Shown: positions 46,132 to 52,216 of the stretch, piece after piece
Position numbering within the stretch: position 1 is the first letter of the stretch
Layout of the letters: the number at the start of each line of letters is the position of its first letter
NCBI RefSeq assembly: GCF_050436995.1
Contig: NC_134764.1
Coordinates: forward strand, 434,001-498,000
Length of the DNA stretch: 64,000 nt
Source of the DNA: Anticarsia gemmatalis
Lineage: Eukaryota > Arthropoda > Insecta > Lepidoptera > Erebidae
Reading direction: 5' to 3'
Translations under genes and position numbers: made by a program
Notes under the pieces: model-generated
Seen by the model: only the letters and a program-made list of their open reading frames with translations
Databases searched by the model: none
What the model was told of the DNA's origin: nothing

Positions 46132-48541
46132 GCTACTCAATCACGCCTAAACTACTGAACCAATTTGCATGAAATTTGGTAGGGAGATATTTTGATACCC
46201 GAGAAAGGACATAGGCTACTTTTTACCCCGGGAAAATGACGCATTTCCCGGGAAAATTCAAGTGGCGAACTAAGTCGCGAATAGTCAATATTATAATGAC
46301 ATTGAAATAACAAAATTCCGTTGTCATGGCAACTGTTTTAATGGCGGATATGCCTTAGCGCGACTTCGTTATATTAAGAGATATAAATAATTTTGAGAAT
46401 ATTTTTCGTGAAAAAAAAAACATATTTTATATCATCACGCTACGACCAATAGGAGCAGAGTAACAGTAAAAAGTGTTACAGAAACGTGGAAAATTCTGAC
46501 CCATTCTCTCTTATGTGACGCAAGCGAAGTTGCGCGGGTCAGCTAGTAGGCTATATATCATCACGCTACAACCAATAGGAGCAGAGTACCAGTGAAAAAT
46601 GTTACAAAAAGGGGGAAAATTATGATTCTCTTATGTGACGCAAGCGAAATTGCGCGGGTCAGCTAGTTAAAGATAATAATACCAATATCCTTCTAAATGC
46701 ATGATGAGTGAACGATGATTGAACGATGAGTGAACGATGAATGAATAATGAATGCACGATGAATGAATGATGAATGGATGATAAATGAATGATGAGTGAA
46801 CGATGACTGAAGATGAGCGAAAGATCAATGAATGATGAATGAAGGATGAGTTAACGATTAACGATGGGAGAACGATGAGTGAACGATGAATTAATGATAA
46901 GTGAACGATTAATGAATGATGAATGAACCATGAGTGAATGATGAATGAACGATGAGAGAACGATGAATGAACCATGAGTGAATGATGAATGAACGATGAG
47001 AGAACGATGAATGAACGACGAGTGAACGTTGAATGATTATTGAACGATGAATGAATGATGAATGAACGATGAATGAGTGATGAGTGAACGATTAATGGAT
47101 GATGGATCAACGATTAGTAAACGATGAATGAATGATGAGTGAACGATGAATGAACGATCAATGAAAGATGAGTGAACGGTGAAAGAACGATGAGTGAACG
47201 GTGAAAGAACGATGAGTGAACGATGAATTAACAATGAATAAATGATGAGTTCATGATGAATGAGGAATTAATGGTAAAGGAATGATGAACGAGCACTTTT
47301 CAGATGCTATGTACTCAATTACATCCAAACTACTGAATGCATTATTATGAAGCTCCCGCGCAACTTCGCTTGCGTCAACTAAGAGAATAGGTCAATATTT
47401 TCCCCGTTTTTGTAACATTTTTCGTTGCTACTCCGCTCCTAATGACCGTAGCGTGATGTTATATAGCCTATAGCCTTCCTCGATAAATGGGCTATCTAAT
47501 ACTGAAAGAATTTTTCAAATCGGACCAGTAGTTCCTGAGATTAGCGCGTTCAAACAAACAAACAAACAAACTCTTCAGCTTTATAATATTAAGTATAGAT
47601 ATAGATTTACCGCTTTTACAGCCTAAAACAAATGATATCTTTTGCCCATGGTTTCTCATGGTTGTTTTCTCCTTTTGCCTATTGTTCACCAAATTATTCA
47701 TTTAAACACCACCCTTCGTGTGCAACGAAGACAGTCAAAATCTATATCGTATCTCTACAAAGTGCCCTTTGAGCAAAACTTTTAACTATCGATTTGAGGT
47801 CCTTCCTCCTGCCACTCAAAGTTATAAACTTTACTCAGATCGATTACAATCAGACAATGATACTTATTGAACTGATTCAGCAGAAATAATTGAGTTTCAA
47901 AGCATTTCACGTAATAATGATGAGGCTTATCTTGTTGACAACATAAATACATTTACGCCTTTCTCTTATAGAAGAAGGCAGAAATCAAAGAACGCCACTT
48001 GCTAAGATACCTACAAATTTGCCTTGCTTTATTCGGGACAGCTGGTTACGAGTACTTGTACTGGGCACCTCTTAGGTATCAGCCAAGATTTAAAATTAAA
48101 TTATTTTGAATCTGTTGTCATAGCGGAAACGGAAATACATGATTTGTACAAAATTGCAGTTTTCTAGCTATTACGGTTTGTGAGATACAGCCTGATGACA
48201 GACGGATAAACAGACAGCGGAGGTTTAGTTAAATGGGAAATAAAAAGGGCAAATTGTAAAAAAATTAGAAATTAGTATTATTTAGGATTTTCCAAATGCT
48301 ACGATTTAAAATATATTTTGAATTTAAAGCTAGTCGGGTGTACGCGATGGGAGATTTTGTATGTATATCGTTATTATAACTATTATTATGATAAAGACGG
48401 CTAATGTATAAATGTTTACTCACCAGCAATAGTATAAGCCAGTACAAGCACCACAACGCCGACGTTACTGAACAGGAAGGCGAGCAGACCGCGCACGTAG
48501 TCTCGCACACGGGACGCCAGGCGGCGCTTGCGTCGCGCCAT
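24974..48541 (-). CDS. Two-pore-domain potassium (K2P) channel, 10 coding exons, 403 aa
   Basis: Coding exons in transcript order (minus strand): 48541-48424, 38575-38428, 37596-37460, 36854-36753, 35088-34985, 32553-32441, 29729-29529, 28095-28006, 27538-27409, 25042-24974. They total 1212 nt, i.e. 403 codons plus TGA, with every phase matching. Seen: M1 about residues 18-44; extracellular cap 45-118 with sequons N58, N73 and N82; P1 filter TTIGYGH at 132-138; M2 147-168; cytoplasmic loop 170-290; M3 294-317; P2 filter SSIGFGD at 337-343; M4 357-379 with a glycine at 369; short basic tail 382-403. Two P loops in one chain is the K2P signature; family knowledge says such subunits dimerise in the plasma membrane to give background K+ leak current. 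The long M2-M3 loop and short tail recall TRESK and nematode TWK channels, but I cannot assign a named orthologue. The start is fixed by an in-frame TGA two codons upstream. Confidence 0.97.
25773..25950. mobile_element. MITE-E copy in K2P intron 9
   Basis: CAGTAGCCCGATTCTCAACG start and GAATTGAGCTCCAGTA end. It keeps the spacer block GTGAAAATCTACTCAGCGCC. Diverged from the 61009 copy. Confidence 0.65.
27093..27334 (+). mobile_element. HEL-1 Helitron copy in K2P intron 9
   Basis: Complete, in antisense orientation relative to the gene, and preceded by a CATACATA microsatellite. It lies 75 nt from the exon 9 donor. Confidence 0.85.
27409..27538 (-). CDS. K2P coding exon 9 (P2 filter, M4)
   Basis: Completes Ser338, then IGFGDFVPGE, the second selectivity filter, followed by M4 ending AMCFNLMQ. 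Acceptor ATTCAG|. The donor is CAG|GTCTGT, the weakest of the nine. Reading through the donor adds 12 codons before a stop. Confidence 0.97.
27539..28005 (-). other. K2P intron 8
   Basis: GTATGT...TCAG, 467 nt, the shortest intron of the gene. I see no repeat or open frame of interest in it. Confidence 0.85.
28006..28095 (-). CDS. K2P coding exon 8 (M3, pore helix 2)
   Basis: Gives YIMFGSMIFGMWEKWDQLDG and then AYFCFISLS: the end of M3, the M3-P2 linker and the second pore helix. The W-x-x-x-D/E-x-x-G-A-Y-F-x-F spacing is the standard K2P arrangement before the second filter. Acceptor TTTCAG|, donor |GTATGT. Confidence 0.97.
28185..28235 (-). repeat. SINE-C tail remnants, short (K2P introns 7, 6, 1 and the 53-kb region)
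   Basis: CCCACTGCTGGGTAAGGGAC is the reverse of the family tail. Comparable short remnants lie at 30993-31030 (reverse), 43122-43172 and, very degraded, 53035-53105. Confidence 0.5.
29276..29486 (-). repeat. SINE-B copy (K2P intron 7)
   Basis: Full-length reverse copy, from the tRNA-like head at 29486 to the GGGAGTTTTCTTT end at 29276. It lies 43 bp from exon 7. Confidence 0.78.
29529..29729 (-). CDS. K2P coding exon 7 (M2-M3 loop end, M3 start)
   Basis: Residues 242-307 plus two bases of Gly308. A proline- and arginine-rich loop (SMPQPHDARYRAPDPRVRGW) leads to the start of M3 (TITVPISVCVSIMV). Acceptor TTTCCAG|, donor GG|GTGAGT. It is the longest exon of the gene. Confidence 0.93.
29878..30133 (+). 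mobile_element. HEL-1 Helitron copy in K2P intron 6
   Basis: Complete, with one of the longer TTTG runs. The CCCATTCT segment before CTCTTATG is deleted, a variant also seen in the second 3' end at 46.6 kb. Confidence 0.87.
31562..31665 (+). repeat. SINE-C 3' fragment (K2P intron 6)
   Basis: CCCGCACTTGGCCAGCGTGA to GCCCAACCGTGGGACATTAA. Confidence 0.65.
32020..32285 (+). repeat. SINE-D, tRNA-derived, full length (K2P intron 6)
   Basis: Head GCCTCTGTGGCGTGGTCGGT with A box, B box GAGTTCTAATCCTGGG, a body with GCACGTAAAGCTGTCGGTCA and CTCACTGGTCGTATACC, and a GTGTATTATA end. Confidence 0.75.
32441..32553 (-). CDS. K2P coding exon 6 (M2-M3 loop)
   Basis: Residues 204-240, hydrophilic and acidic at both ends, with a central basic and serine stretch (WRTRRSESQD) that could be a phosphorylation site. 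Poorly conserved between K2P members, so it is placed here by phase and splice sites: acceptor TTCCAG|, donor |GTAATA. The frame is open only in the correct phase. Confidence 0.9.
32710..32805. repeat. Three ~32-bp tandem units (K2P intron 5)
   Basis: TCATGACAATATTTCAA followed by AAAGTCTT, three times with small differences. The array lies about 160 bp upstream (transcript sense) of exon 6. Confidence 0.8.
33590..33712 (-). repeat. SINE-C 5' head (K2P intron 5)
   Basis: Reverse copy of the tRNA-like head and CAACGGTGAAG region; B-box remnant TTGAACC. The 3' part is absent. Confidence 0.6.
33736..34230. mobile_element. 495-bp palindromic TIR element, copy 1 (K2P intron 5)
   Basis: The two ends are inverted copies of about 85 bp, starting GTATATGTTACTGTAAAAGC. 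Inside are three more hairpins: one around 33865-33950 (CCTTCTT...AAGAAGG), one with a GGGAGC...GCTCCC stem at 33990-34015, and one with a GGAGCCCCGC...GCGGGGCTCC stem near 34054-34078. There is no open frame. It fits a non-autonomous TIR or fold-back transposon. The exact target duplication is unclear, possibly TA-rich. Confidence 0.8.
34506..34716 (+). mobile_element. Second-family short Helitron in K2P intron 5
   Basis: Starts TCGTACTAATATTATAAATG and ends GAAGTTGCGGGCGGCCTCTAG followed by T after a GC-rich potential hairpin. It shares only the first ~20 bp with HEL-1. Non-coding. Confidence 0.7.
34985..35088 (-). CDS. K2P coding exon 5 (post-M2, cytoplasmic loop)
   Basis: Completes Gly169, then ELLARWFKCIYALICLCRG and a basic run ending RRRVARLRPQ. 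The G-x-LLA sequence after M2 is typical of invertebrate K2P channels. Acceptor TATTAG|, donor |GTAAAA at a codon boundary. Confidence 0.94.
35089..36752 (-). other. K2P intron 4
   Basis: GTAAGA...TTAG, 1664 nt. No repeat copy was identified with confidence. A moderately GC-rich patch at 36130-36310 has an open plus-strand frame of 66 codons but resembles no family known to me and lacks convincing splice sites. Confidence 0.8.
36753..36854 (-). CDS. K2P coding exon 4 (P1 filter, M2)
   Basis: Completes Gly135 and gives YGHLSPRTNWGKV and then the M2 helix, ending LYLTNV. This is the canonical K2P block after the first filter: TxxGK, then a glycine-hinged M2 (G157-P159). Acceptor TTCAG|, donor G|GTAAGA. 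Confidence 0.97.
36855..37459 (-). other. K2P intron 3
   Basis: GTAAGA...TCAG, 605 nt. It carries a complete tRNA-derived SINE (SINE-B, 36927-37140). The remainder is unremarkable. Confidence 0.85.
36927..37140 (+). repeat. SINE-B, tRNA-derived, full length (K2P intron 3)
   Basis: Head CCTCCGTGGCGCAGTGGTTT and B box GTGGGTTCGATTCCCACACG, then GACAATTATTTGTGCGATCC, a TGTACTTTGTGTCCG block and the end GTGCGGGAGTTGTCTTTTTA. About 210 bp. A frame of 88 codons across it is incidental. Confidence 0.8.
37460..37596 (-). CDS. K2P coding exon 3 (cap and pore helix 1)
   Basis: Residues 90-134: the second cap helix (IEIKKYQERVVKAV), then WSFSSAFLYSLTVITTI, the P1 pore helix and the start of the selectivity filter. 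The donor splits the first filter glycine after one base (G|GTAAGA). Confidence 0.96.
37597..38427 (-). other. K2P intron 2
   Basis: GTAATA...TCAG, 831 nt. About a third of it is a Helitron inserted on the plus strand (37756-38006). The rest is AT-rich and unrecognised. Confidence 0.85.
37756..38006 (+). mobile_element. HEL-1 Helitron copy in K2P intron 2
   Basis: Complete, with TC start and hairpin-CTAG end, close in sequence to the family consensus. Confidence 0.86.
38428..38575 (-). CDS. K2P coding exon 2 (end of M1, extracellular cap)
   Basis: Begins by completing Gly40, then AFMFQAIEG, the usual K2P M1-to-cap junction. It carries three N-X-T sequons (N58, N73, N82) in the cap helices and ends in KE plus two bases of Arg89. 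Acceptor CTAG|, donor |GTAATA. The cap has no cysteine here or in the next exon. Confidence 0.95.
39369..39575 (+). repeat. SINE-D variant (K2P intron 1)
   Basis: Head CTCTGTGGTAATGCGTTCGG and B box GAGTTCGAATCCCGGG, then TCTCACTGGTCG. The tail differs (ACACTTGGACACTATAAACA) and matches the copy at 51150. Confidence 0.7.
39995..40270 (+). repeat. Two tRNA-like SINE heads in tandem (K2P intron 1)
   Basis: TGTCTGTGGTGTAGGGGATA with B box AGGATCGATTCCC, then 140 bp later GTAGGTTCGAATCCCTATCG. Both are preceded by TTAATTGAGTTATGATA, so the unit is duplicated. Confidence 0.5.
40897..40996 (-). repeat. SINE-C 3' fragment (K2P intron 1)
   Basis: Plus-strand words CTTGAGTCCACCACGCTGAC and GACTTTGCAAGTCCC are the reverse of the family's GGCCAGCGTGGTGGACTCAA region. 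The tail is corrupted. Confidence 0.6.
41465..41710 (+). mobile_element. HEL-1 Helitron copy in K2P intron 1
   Basis: Complete, with a short TTTG run. The TATCTATACTA motif is duplicated directly before the start, as in the 3416 copy. Confidence 0.86.
42108..42215 (-). repeat. SINE-B-like decayed copy (K2P intron 1)
   Basis: ACTTTTACAAACATACAAAG, then a B-box-like GAGGAATCGAACTC. It keeps the order of SINE-B but is heavily mutated. Confidence 0.45.
42464..42640. mobile_element. MITE-E copy in K2P intron 1
   Basis: CTGTAGCGCAATTCTCTACA start and AATCGAGCTACTG end, with the spacer reversed relative to the 61009 copy. Diverged. Confidence 0.65.
43911..44120 (+). mobile_element. Strongly decayed HEL-1-related sequence
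   Basis: Blocks TGAAACTACAGGTCGGATTATG and ATCACGCTACGA occur in the order and spacing of HEL-1, but neither end is recognisable. Confidence 0.4.
44180..44330 (-). repeat. Decayed tRNA-headed SINE (K2P intron 1)
   Basis: AAAATCCGGGAATGGAACCC and AGAATACTACCGCTC are a reverse B-box/A-box pair; ACCGGGCATT belongs to the body. Confidence 0.4.
45904..46667 (+). mobile_element. Composite HEL-1: nested insertion and two tandem 3' ends
   Basis: The 5' end with an expanded TTTG/TTGA run begins near 45904 and stops at about 46066, where a different repeat is inserted (46067 to about 46420). HEL-1 sequence resumes at about 46430 and ends in CTAG at 46549. A second HEL-1 3' half follows at once and ends in CTAG at 46667. 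The minisatellite starts 30 bp further on. Confidence 0.75.
46067..46432 (+). mobile_element. HEL-like repeat with CTGT array, inserted in HEL-1
   Basis: Begins TCCATACTAATATTATAAATG, has a (CTGT)n run at about 46099-46131, then a body from GACATAGGCTACTTTTTACC to GCGCGACTTCGTTATATTAA. The last ~50 nt (46381-46432) are inverted relative to the second copy at 49336. Confidence 0.65.
46698..47292. repeat. Minisatellite of GATGAATGAAC-type units (~0.6 kb)
   Basis: An array of degenerate 8- to 12-nt units built from ATGAATGA, ACGATGAGTGA and close variants, with higher-order duplication (a ~56-nt block repeats at about 46920-47020). It starts 30 bp after a Helitron CTAG end. The minus-strand frame of 147 codons across it (repeating SFIVHSSFIHRS) is a by-product, not a gene. 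Confidence 0.9.
47350..47599 (-). mobile_element. HEL-1 Helitron copy, decayed 3' end
   Basis: Body and 5' end are present. The hairpin end reads AGCTCCCGCGCAAC, so the CTAG terminus is lost. It lies just beyond the minisatellite. Confidence 0.78.
48424..48541 (-). CDS. K2P coding exon 1 (start, M1)
   Basis: Residues 1-39 plus one base of codon 40. It opens MARRKRRLAS, a positively charged cytoplasmic N-terminus, and runs into the hydrophobic M1 helix ending LVLAYTIA. The donor is G|GTGAGT. An in-frame TGA lies two codons before the ATG. The exon is much more GC-rich than its surroundings. Confidence 0.95.
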
Positions 48542-48614
48542 CTCTCACAACATCGTGCTGCGCGCGCGCACTACACACGCGCATCGCAACGTTACGCCAT
48601 CTAGCGCTCGATCA
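48542..48614 (-). promoter_or_regulatory. K2P 5'UTR segment with three upstream ATGs
   Basis: A strong acceptor (TTTGTTTCAG) ends at 48615 on the minus strand, so this 73-nt segment is probably the UTR part of coding exon 1, and another exon must lie upstream. It holds three upstream ATGs: two open two-codon uORFs (ATG-GCG-TAA and ATG-TTG-TGA), and the third opens a frame overlapping the main start. This arrangement could lower or regulate translation (inference). Confidence 0.65.
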
Positions 48615-49335
48615 CTGAAACAAAGATAAAATAGTTTTTTATGATTGTTATATTTTTTATTACAAGTTATGACTCCTTAGACGAGTTTCATGGCCTTTGG
48701 GTAAATTTAGGACAGGGTATCCTTTAGATAAATAGCAGCTTATGTATGAAATAGTACCGTCAATGGATAAAATAGTAAAAATGATGTCAATATTACGCCT
48801 GGCTAACAATGCTATACTTATTCAGAAGTGTAAATATTGTAAACCAATGATTTTTAAGTAAAAATATTTATATGAAGCGTTAAACGTAGAAGTAATTAGA
48901 AGAATAATAAGATTGAATTACATAATTATGTATAACGATGACTACAAAATGACTAAAACAAAATGTTAGGTTTTTTGCTCCTAGTTTTAGTCCAAATTTG
49001 TACGAACATCTGATAAAAAATGCAATTACTCAATAAAGCAGTATTCGATGTTTCTTAGACTCTCATAGGTTTATAGACCATGTCGTCACCAAAAATAAAC
49101 ACCAATAAAAACTGTCAACGTGTAGTTCATAAATATTGAATGAAATATTATTTATTAACAGCTTGACCTATTGCAAGCTAATAAAATATCTAATTTAGTT
49201 TGTCTCTAATAAACCTCGTAAAACGGTTAACGTTGTTACTACGCACTTGATTTAGTTTCAACTAAATGGATCGCGCGGATCCATTCACGAACAAAGTTTC
49301 ATCCCCTATTTCGAATTGTCTTTATTGATAAAAAT

Positions 49336-49553
49336 GACATAGGCTACTTTTTACCCCGGGAAAATGACGCAGTTCCCGGGAAAATTCAACTGGCGATCGA
49401 AGTCGCGAATTATCAATATTATAATGACATTGAAATAACAAAATTCCGTTGTCACGGCAACTGTTTTAATGGCGGATATGCCTTAGCGCGACTTCGTTAT
49501 ATTAAGAGATATAAAATATGCTCTTTTTTCACGAAAAATATTCTCAATAATTT
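49336..49553 (+). mobile_element. Second copy of the 46-kb inserted repeat, 5'-truncated
   Basis: Nearly identical to 46208-46387 across the ACCCCGGGAAAATGACGC and TTGTCACGGCAACTG blocks. The tail runs in the opposite orientation. The 5' part with the CTGT array is absent. Confidence 0.7.
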
Positions 49554-49769
49554 TGTTTTTTTTTTTAATTTTTTACGATTAAAGCCATATTAACAACTAT
49601 CCCTGTGTAAAATATATTCAGCGGTTTAACAATGAAAATTTTACAGCCAGTATTTCTCATTCATATTAATAGCATCCAAGTTGTGTAAATAGTAAAAGTT
49701 TGAATACCAACGATCTATGCATCATACCATCAGGCCTAAAACAACTCGTAGAGATCACCCATGTCATAA

Positions 49770-49841
49770 TAACATTAACCCCTCCCTCATTACGGGATCA
49801 AGATCTTTGCCCAGCAGTGGGACGTTGATGTGTTAAATTTA
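49770..49841 (+). repeat. SINE-C tail fragment
   Basis: ACCCCTCCCTCATTACGGGA through GCCCAGCAGTGGGACGTTGA. Confidence 0.65.
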
Positions 49842-50118
49842 ATTACTTTATTTAAAATTTCTACAACACTGACTGCAGTAGTGTCATCATAGCAACACCC
49901 TAACCACATGCGTCAAACCCTCAAAAAGCTTTACCATTTTTATCACGCGGTTGCCTGCATCATAAAAACCGCGGGGTCAGCAGTGTTGACCGATGATAAC
50001 GTGGTCCTATGTCATGTCATGCATACATTACTGTCATATAACTGTCTCTGGAGGATGGGGAAAAATGCCTGGACAGTGAAGGGGTTATACGAACGAATGC
50101 AGTTGTTGTTGGTTTTGA

Positions 50119-50246
50119 TCGTACTAATATTACAAATGCGAAAGTTTGTGAGAATGTATGGATATATGTTTGTTACTCTTTCGCGGAAAATATAAAAGAC
50201 GGATTTTAATGAAATTTAGTACTCCGATAGCTCATAGCTAGGATTA
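50119..50246 (+). mobile_element. Truncated Helitron-like 5' fragment
   Basis: TCGTACTAATATTACAAATG start, followed by the same blocks as the 34506 element. It ends abruptly before the 22-bp direct repeat at 50247. Confidence 0.55.
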
Positions 50247-50395
50247 ACATATAAGATGCTTTTTTGCCAAACGTCCACGTCAAACGCGTACAGAATTATG
50301 TACTGAGTGACAAGTGACGCACGCTCCTATGACGACGTCTTACGAACATTGTACGAGTATATTTCATACATATACATATAAGATGCTTTTTTGCC
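50247..50395. repeat. Insertion between 22-bp direct repeats, copy of 51629-51729
   Basis: A 22-bp direct repeat (50247-50268 and 50374-50395, core ATAAGATGCTTTTTTGCC) brackets about 105 nt, of which 50266-50366 is identical to 51629-51729. The duplicated segment begins CCAAACGTCCACGTCAAACG. It has no tRNA-like boxes and no A-tail. Confidence 0.8.
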
Positions 50396-51149
50396 CAAGA
50401 GAAGTTATCGCAGACGCCAGTAATATATAATTTTAAGTTACCTTACTTTCAGGGGAATAATACCTACATACATACATATATTATTTATTTTTAAATTCTA
50501 CTAACTACATCAATAACGTAAAATAGAAAGTCAAGGAAAAATATGATAAAAGGCAATGTGCAAAAGCAATGAATAATCATCAGAAGAATACGGCATTACT
50601 ATCCACCATTGCCACCGTTTAAACTATCATATAAAGCCTTTGAAAACCTGCACAATATTAATTCCTACAAACTATTCCGTATTAATAGAATCGGAACAAA
50701 TCGTAAGAAAATAAAAATCTAAATGACAAATATCATCTTACACATAAATCATTACTCCATTTTCACATTAGATAATATTATCGAAGGCTCGCCATATCAT
50801 AGACTTCTCGTAAACCTGTCAACTATAACAAATGAGACACTCGATTTCATGCTTGATATCTAGCAAAAACACAGACAAGAAATAATGAAATCTAGTCTAT
50901 TTTGTTACTACAACTTGTAATCTCTGTAAAATGTTATTTCATACTAGCTTCTGCCTGCGACTTCGTCCACGAGAAAAGATTTCTTGAGGTAATGTATCCT
51001 ATACCTTAATTCCAGTTACAAGCTATTTGTTTGTGTGATAAATTAAACTATAATCGATCCTCAAGTGTTGTGTGTAAGAGTAACGTTCATATGTAAGTAC
51101 ATGTATGTATAAATATTCAAATATAGTAATAATAATGTCCTAGCCGATA

Positions 51150-51352
51150 TCCGGCCACGGCGGTCAGTTTCATTGGAACTGCCCAGCGGTGTAGAACTTT
51201 GTTTATACATAGTGTCCAAGTGTCTGCACAGTACACAGGTACTCTCTCTATTCCTTAACTCTCATAGCCCGATTGGACGGATAGCCGACACGACCAGTGA
51301 GAGGCCAGGCGCAAGACCGACGGCTTACTGTGCTCTCCGAGGTCAAATTACT
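51150..51352 (-). repeat. SINE-D variant, head missing
   Basis: Reverse copy: GTCCAAGTGTCTGCACAGTA, CGACACGACCAGTGAGAGGC and GACCGACGGCTTACTGTGCT on the plus strand. The open frame across it is incidental. Confidence 0.65.
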
Positions 51353-51511
51353 ACGGGCAATCTTTGATAAATTCTTAACAGAATATCTCTGAAAATTCTA
51401 ATACATTTATAAAATTATTTGAGATGTATAAAAACTAATAAATACAAGAAAGTATGAAGTGGAGGAAGAGTGTAAGGAAGGCTGACCCCACAACCATATG
51501 GGTCGAATAGC

Positions 51512-51540
51512 CAGGAAGAGAGAGAGAGAGAGAGAGTATA
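51512..51540. repeat. (GA)n microsatellite
   Basis: An uninterrupted AG run of about a dozen dinucleotides. Confidence 0.9.
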
Positions 51541-51628
51541 AGAACTAATAAATACAATCAATGCATTAAACCAACACGTTTATAAACTGTATCGTCATTG
51601 CGTCATGCTCGCGACAGTATCGAATGAC

Positions 51629-51729
51629 GCCAAACGTCCACGTCAAACGCGTACAGAATTATGTACTGAGTGACAAGTGACGCACGCTCCTATGACGACG
51701 TCTTACGAACATTGTACGAGTATATTTCA
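51629..51729. repeat. 101-nt segment duplicated exactly at 50266-50366
   Basis: Every base matches between the two copies, which are in the same orientation 1.36 kb apart. The flanks differ (ATGACG before, AAGCTGACC after), so the direct repeat around the other copy identifies the other as the inserted one. Confidence 0.85.
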
Positions 51730-51913
51730 AAGCTGACCACCGCTATTTCTTTCGGCAGGAATAATTCCAGTGATCTTTTGTACTAGAAAAAACTTCTACA
51801 AAGGTTTTTGCGATTTTTTGTATTATCGATGCCCGTAGTCCATCGGTGTTGTTTAATTTTGTTTAAAATTATTTTATGTCCTTCCAATGTGTAAAATCTT
51901 TAATCGAAAGCTA

Positions 51914-52030
51914 AATTCTCTATTACTATCGACTACTGACAAACGACCTGTACCTCAATTCTCTACCACTAGCTTTAGACATTTTTGGCATTTAAAATGT
52001 ACTGCCAAAATATATCCAATTTCTCGATGA
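51914..52030. mobile_element. MITE-E partial copy abutting a second one
   Basis: Contains one arm (CTCTATTACTATCGACTACT) and spacer blocks such as TAAAATGTACTGCCAAAATA in rearranged order. It leads directly into the copy at 52031, so this is a nested or rearranged pair. Confidence 0.55.
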
Positions 52031-52216
52031 CAGTAGCTCGACTCTCTACTACTATCGACGACTGACAACCGACCTGTCATCGAGAAATTTTGTATGAAAA
52101 TCTGATCAGCGTCGTAGAAACTTTTTTGTCATTTAGATTGTACTGCACATTCTAAATGTCAAAATGTCGATAGCTAGCCGGTTGTCGGTAGTCGATAGTG
52201 GTAGAGAATTGAGGTA
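52031..52216. mobile_element. MITE-E copy
   Basis: About 186 bp, with the same arms and spacer as the copy at 61009. The right terminus is altered to GAGGTAC. Confidence 0.75.

Larger units (their letters stand above)
38576..48423 (-). other. K2P intron 1 (9.8 kb)
   Basis: GTGAGT...CTAG. It contains SINE copies near 39.4 and 40.0-40.3 kb, a reverse SINE-C tail near 40.9 kb, Helitrons at 41.5, 45.9-46.7 and 47.35 kb, a hairpin MITE at 42.5 kb, a Helitron-like remnant at 43.9-44.1 kb and a minisatellite at 46.7-47.3 kb. No further exon was recognised. Confidence 0.85.

Noticed and set aside
46667..47234. Long minus-strand frames (147 and 65 codons) rich in S, H and I
   Set aside because: They translate the minisatellite; the repeating SFIVHSSFIHRS pattern follows the 8-12-nt units and several frames are open at once.
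48265..48604. Frames on both strands over K2P exon 1
   Set aside because: Shadows of the coding exon; only the MARRKRRLAS frame joins in phase to exon 2.
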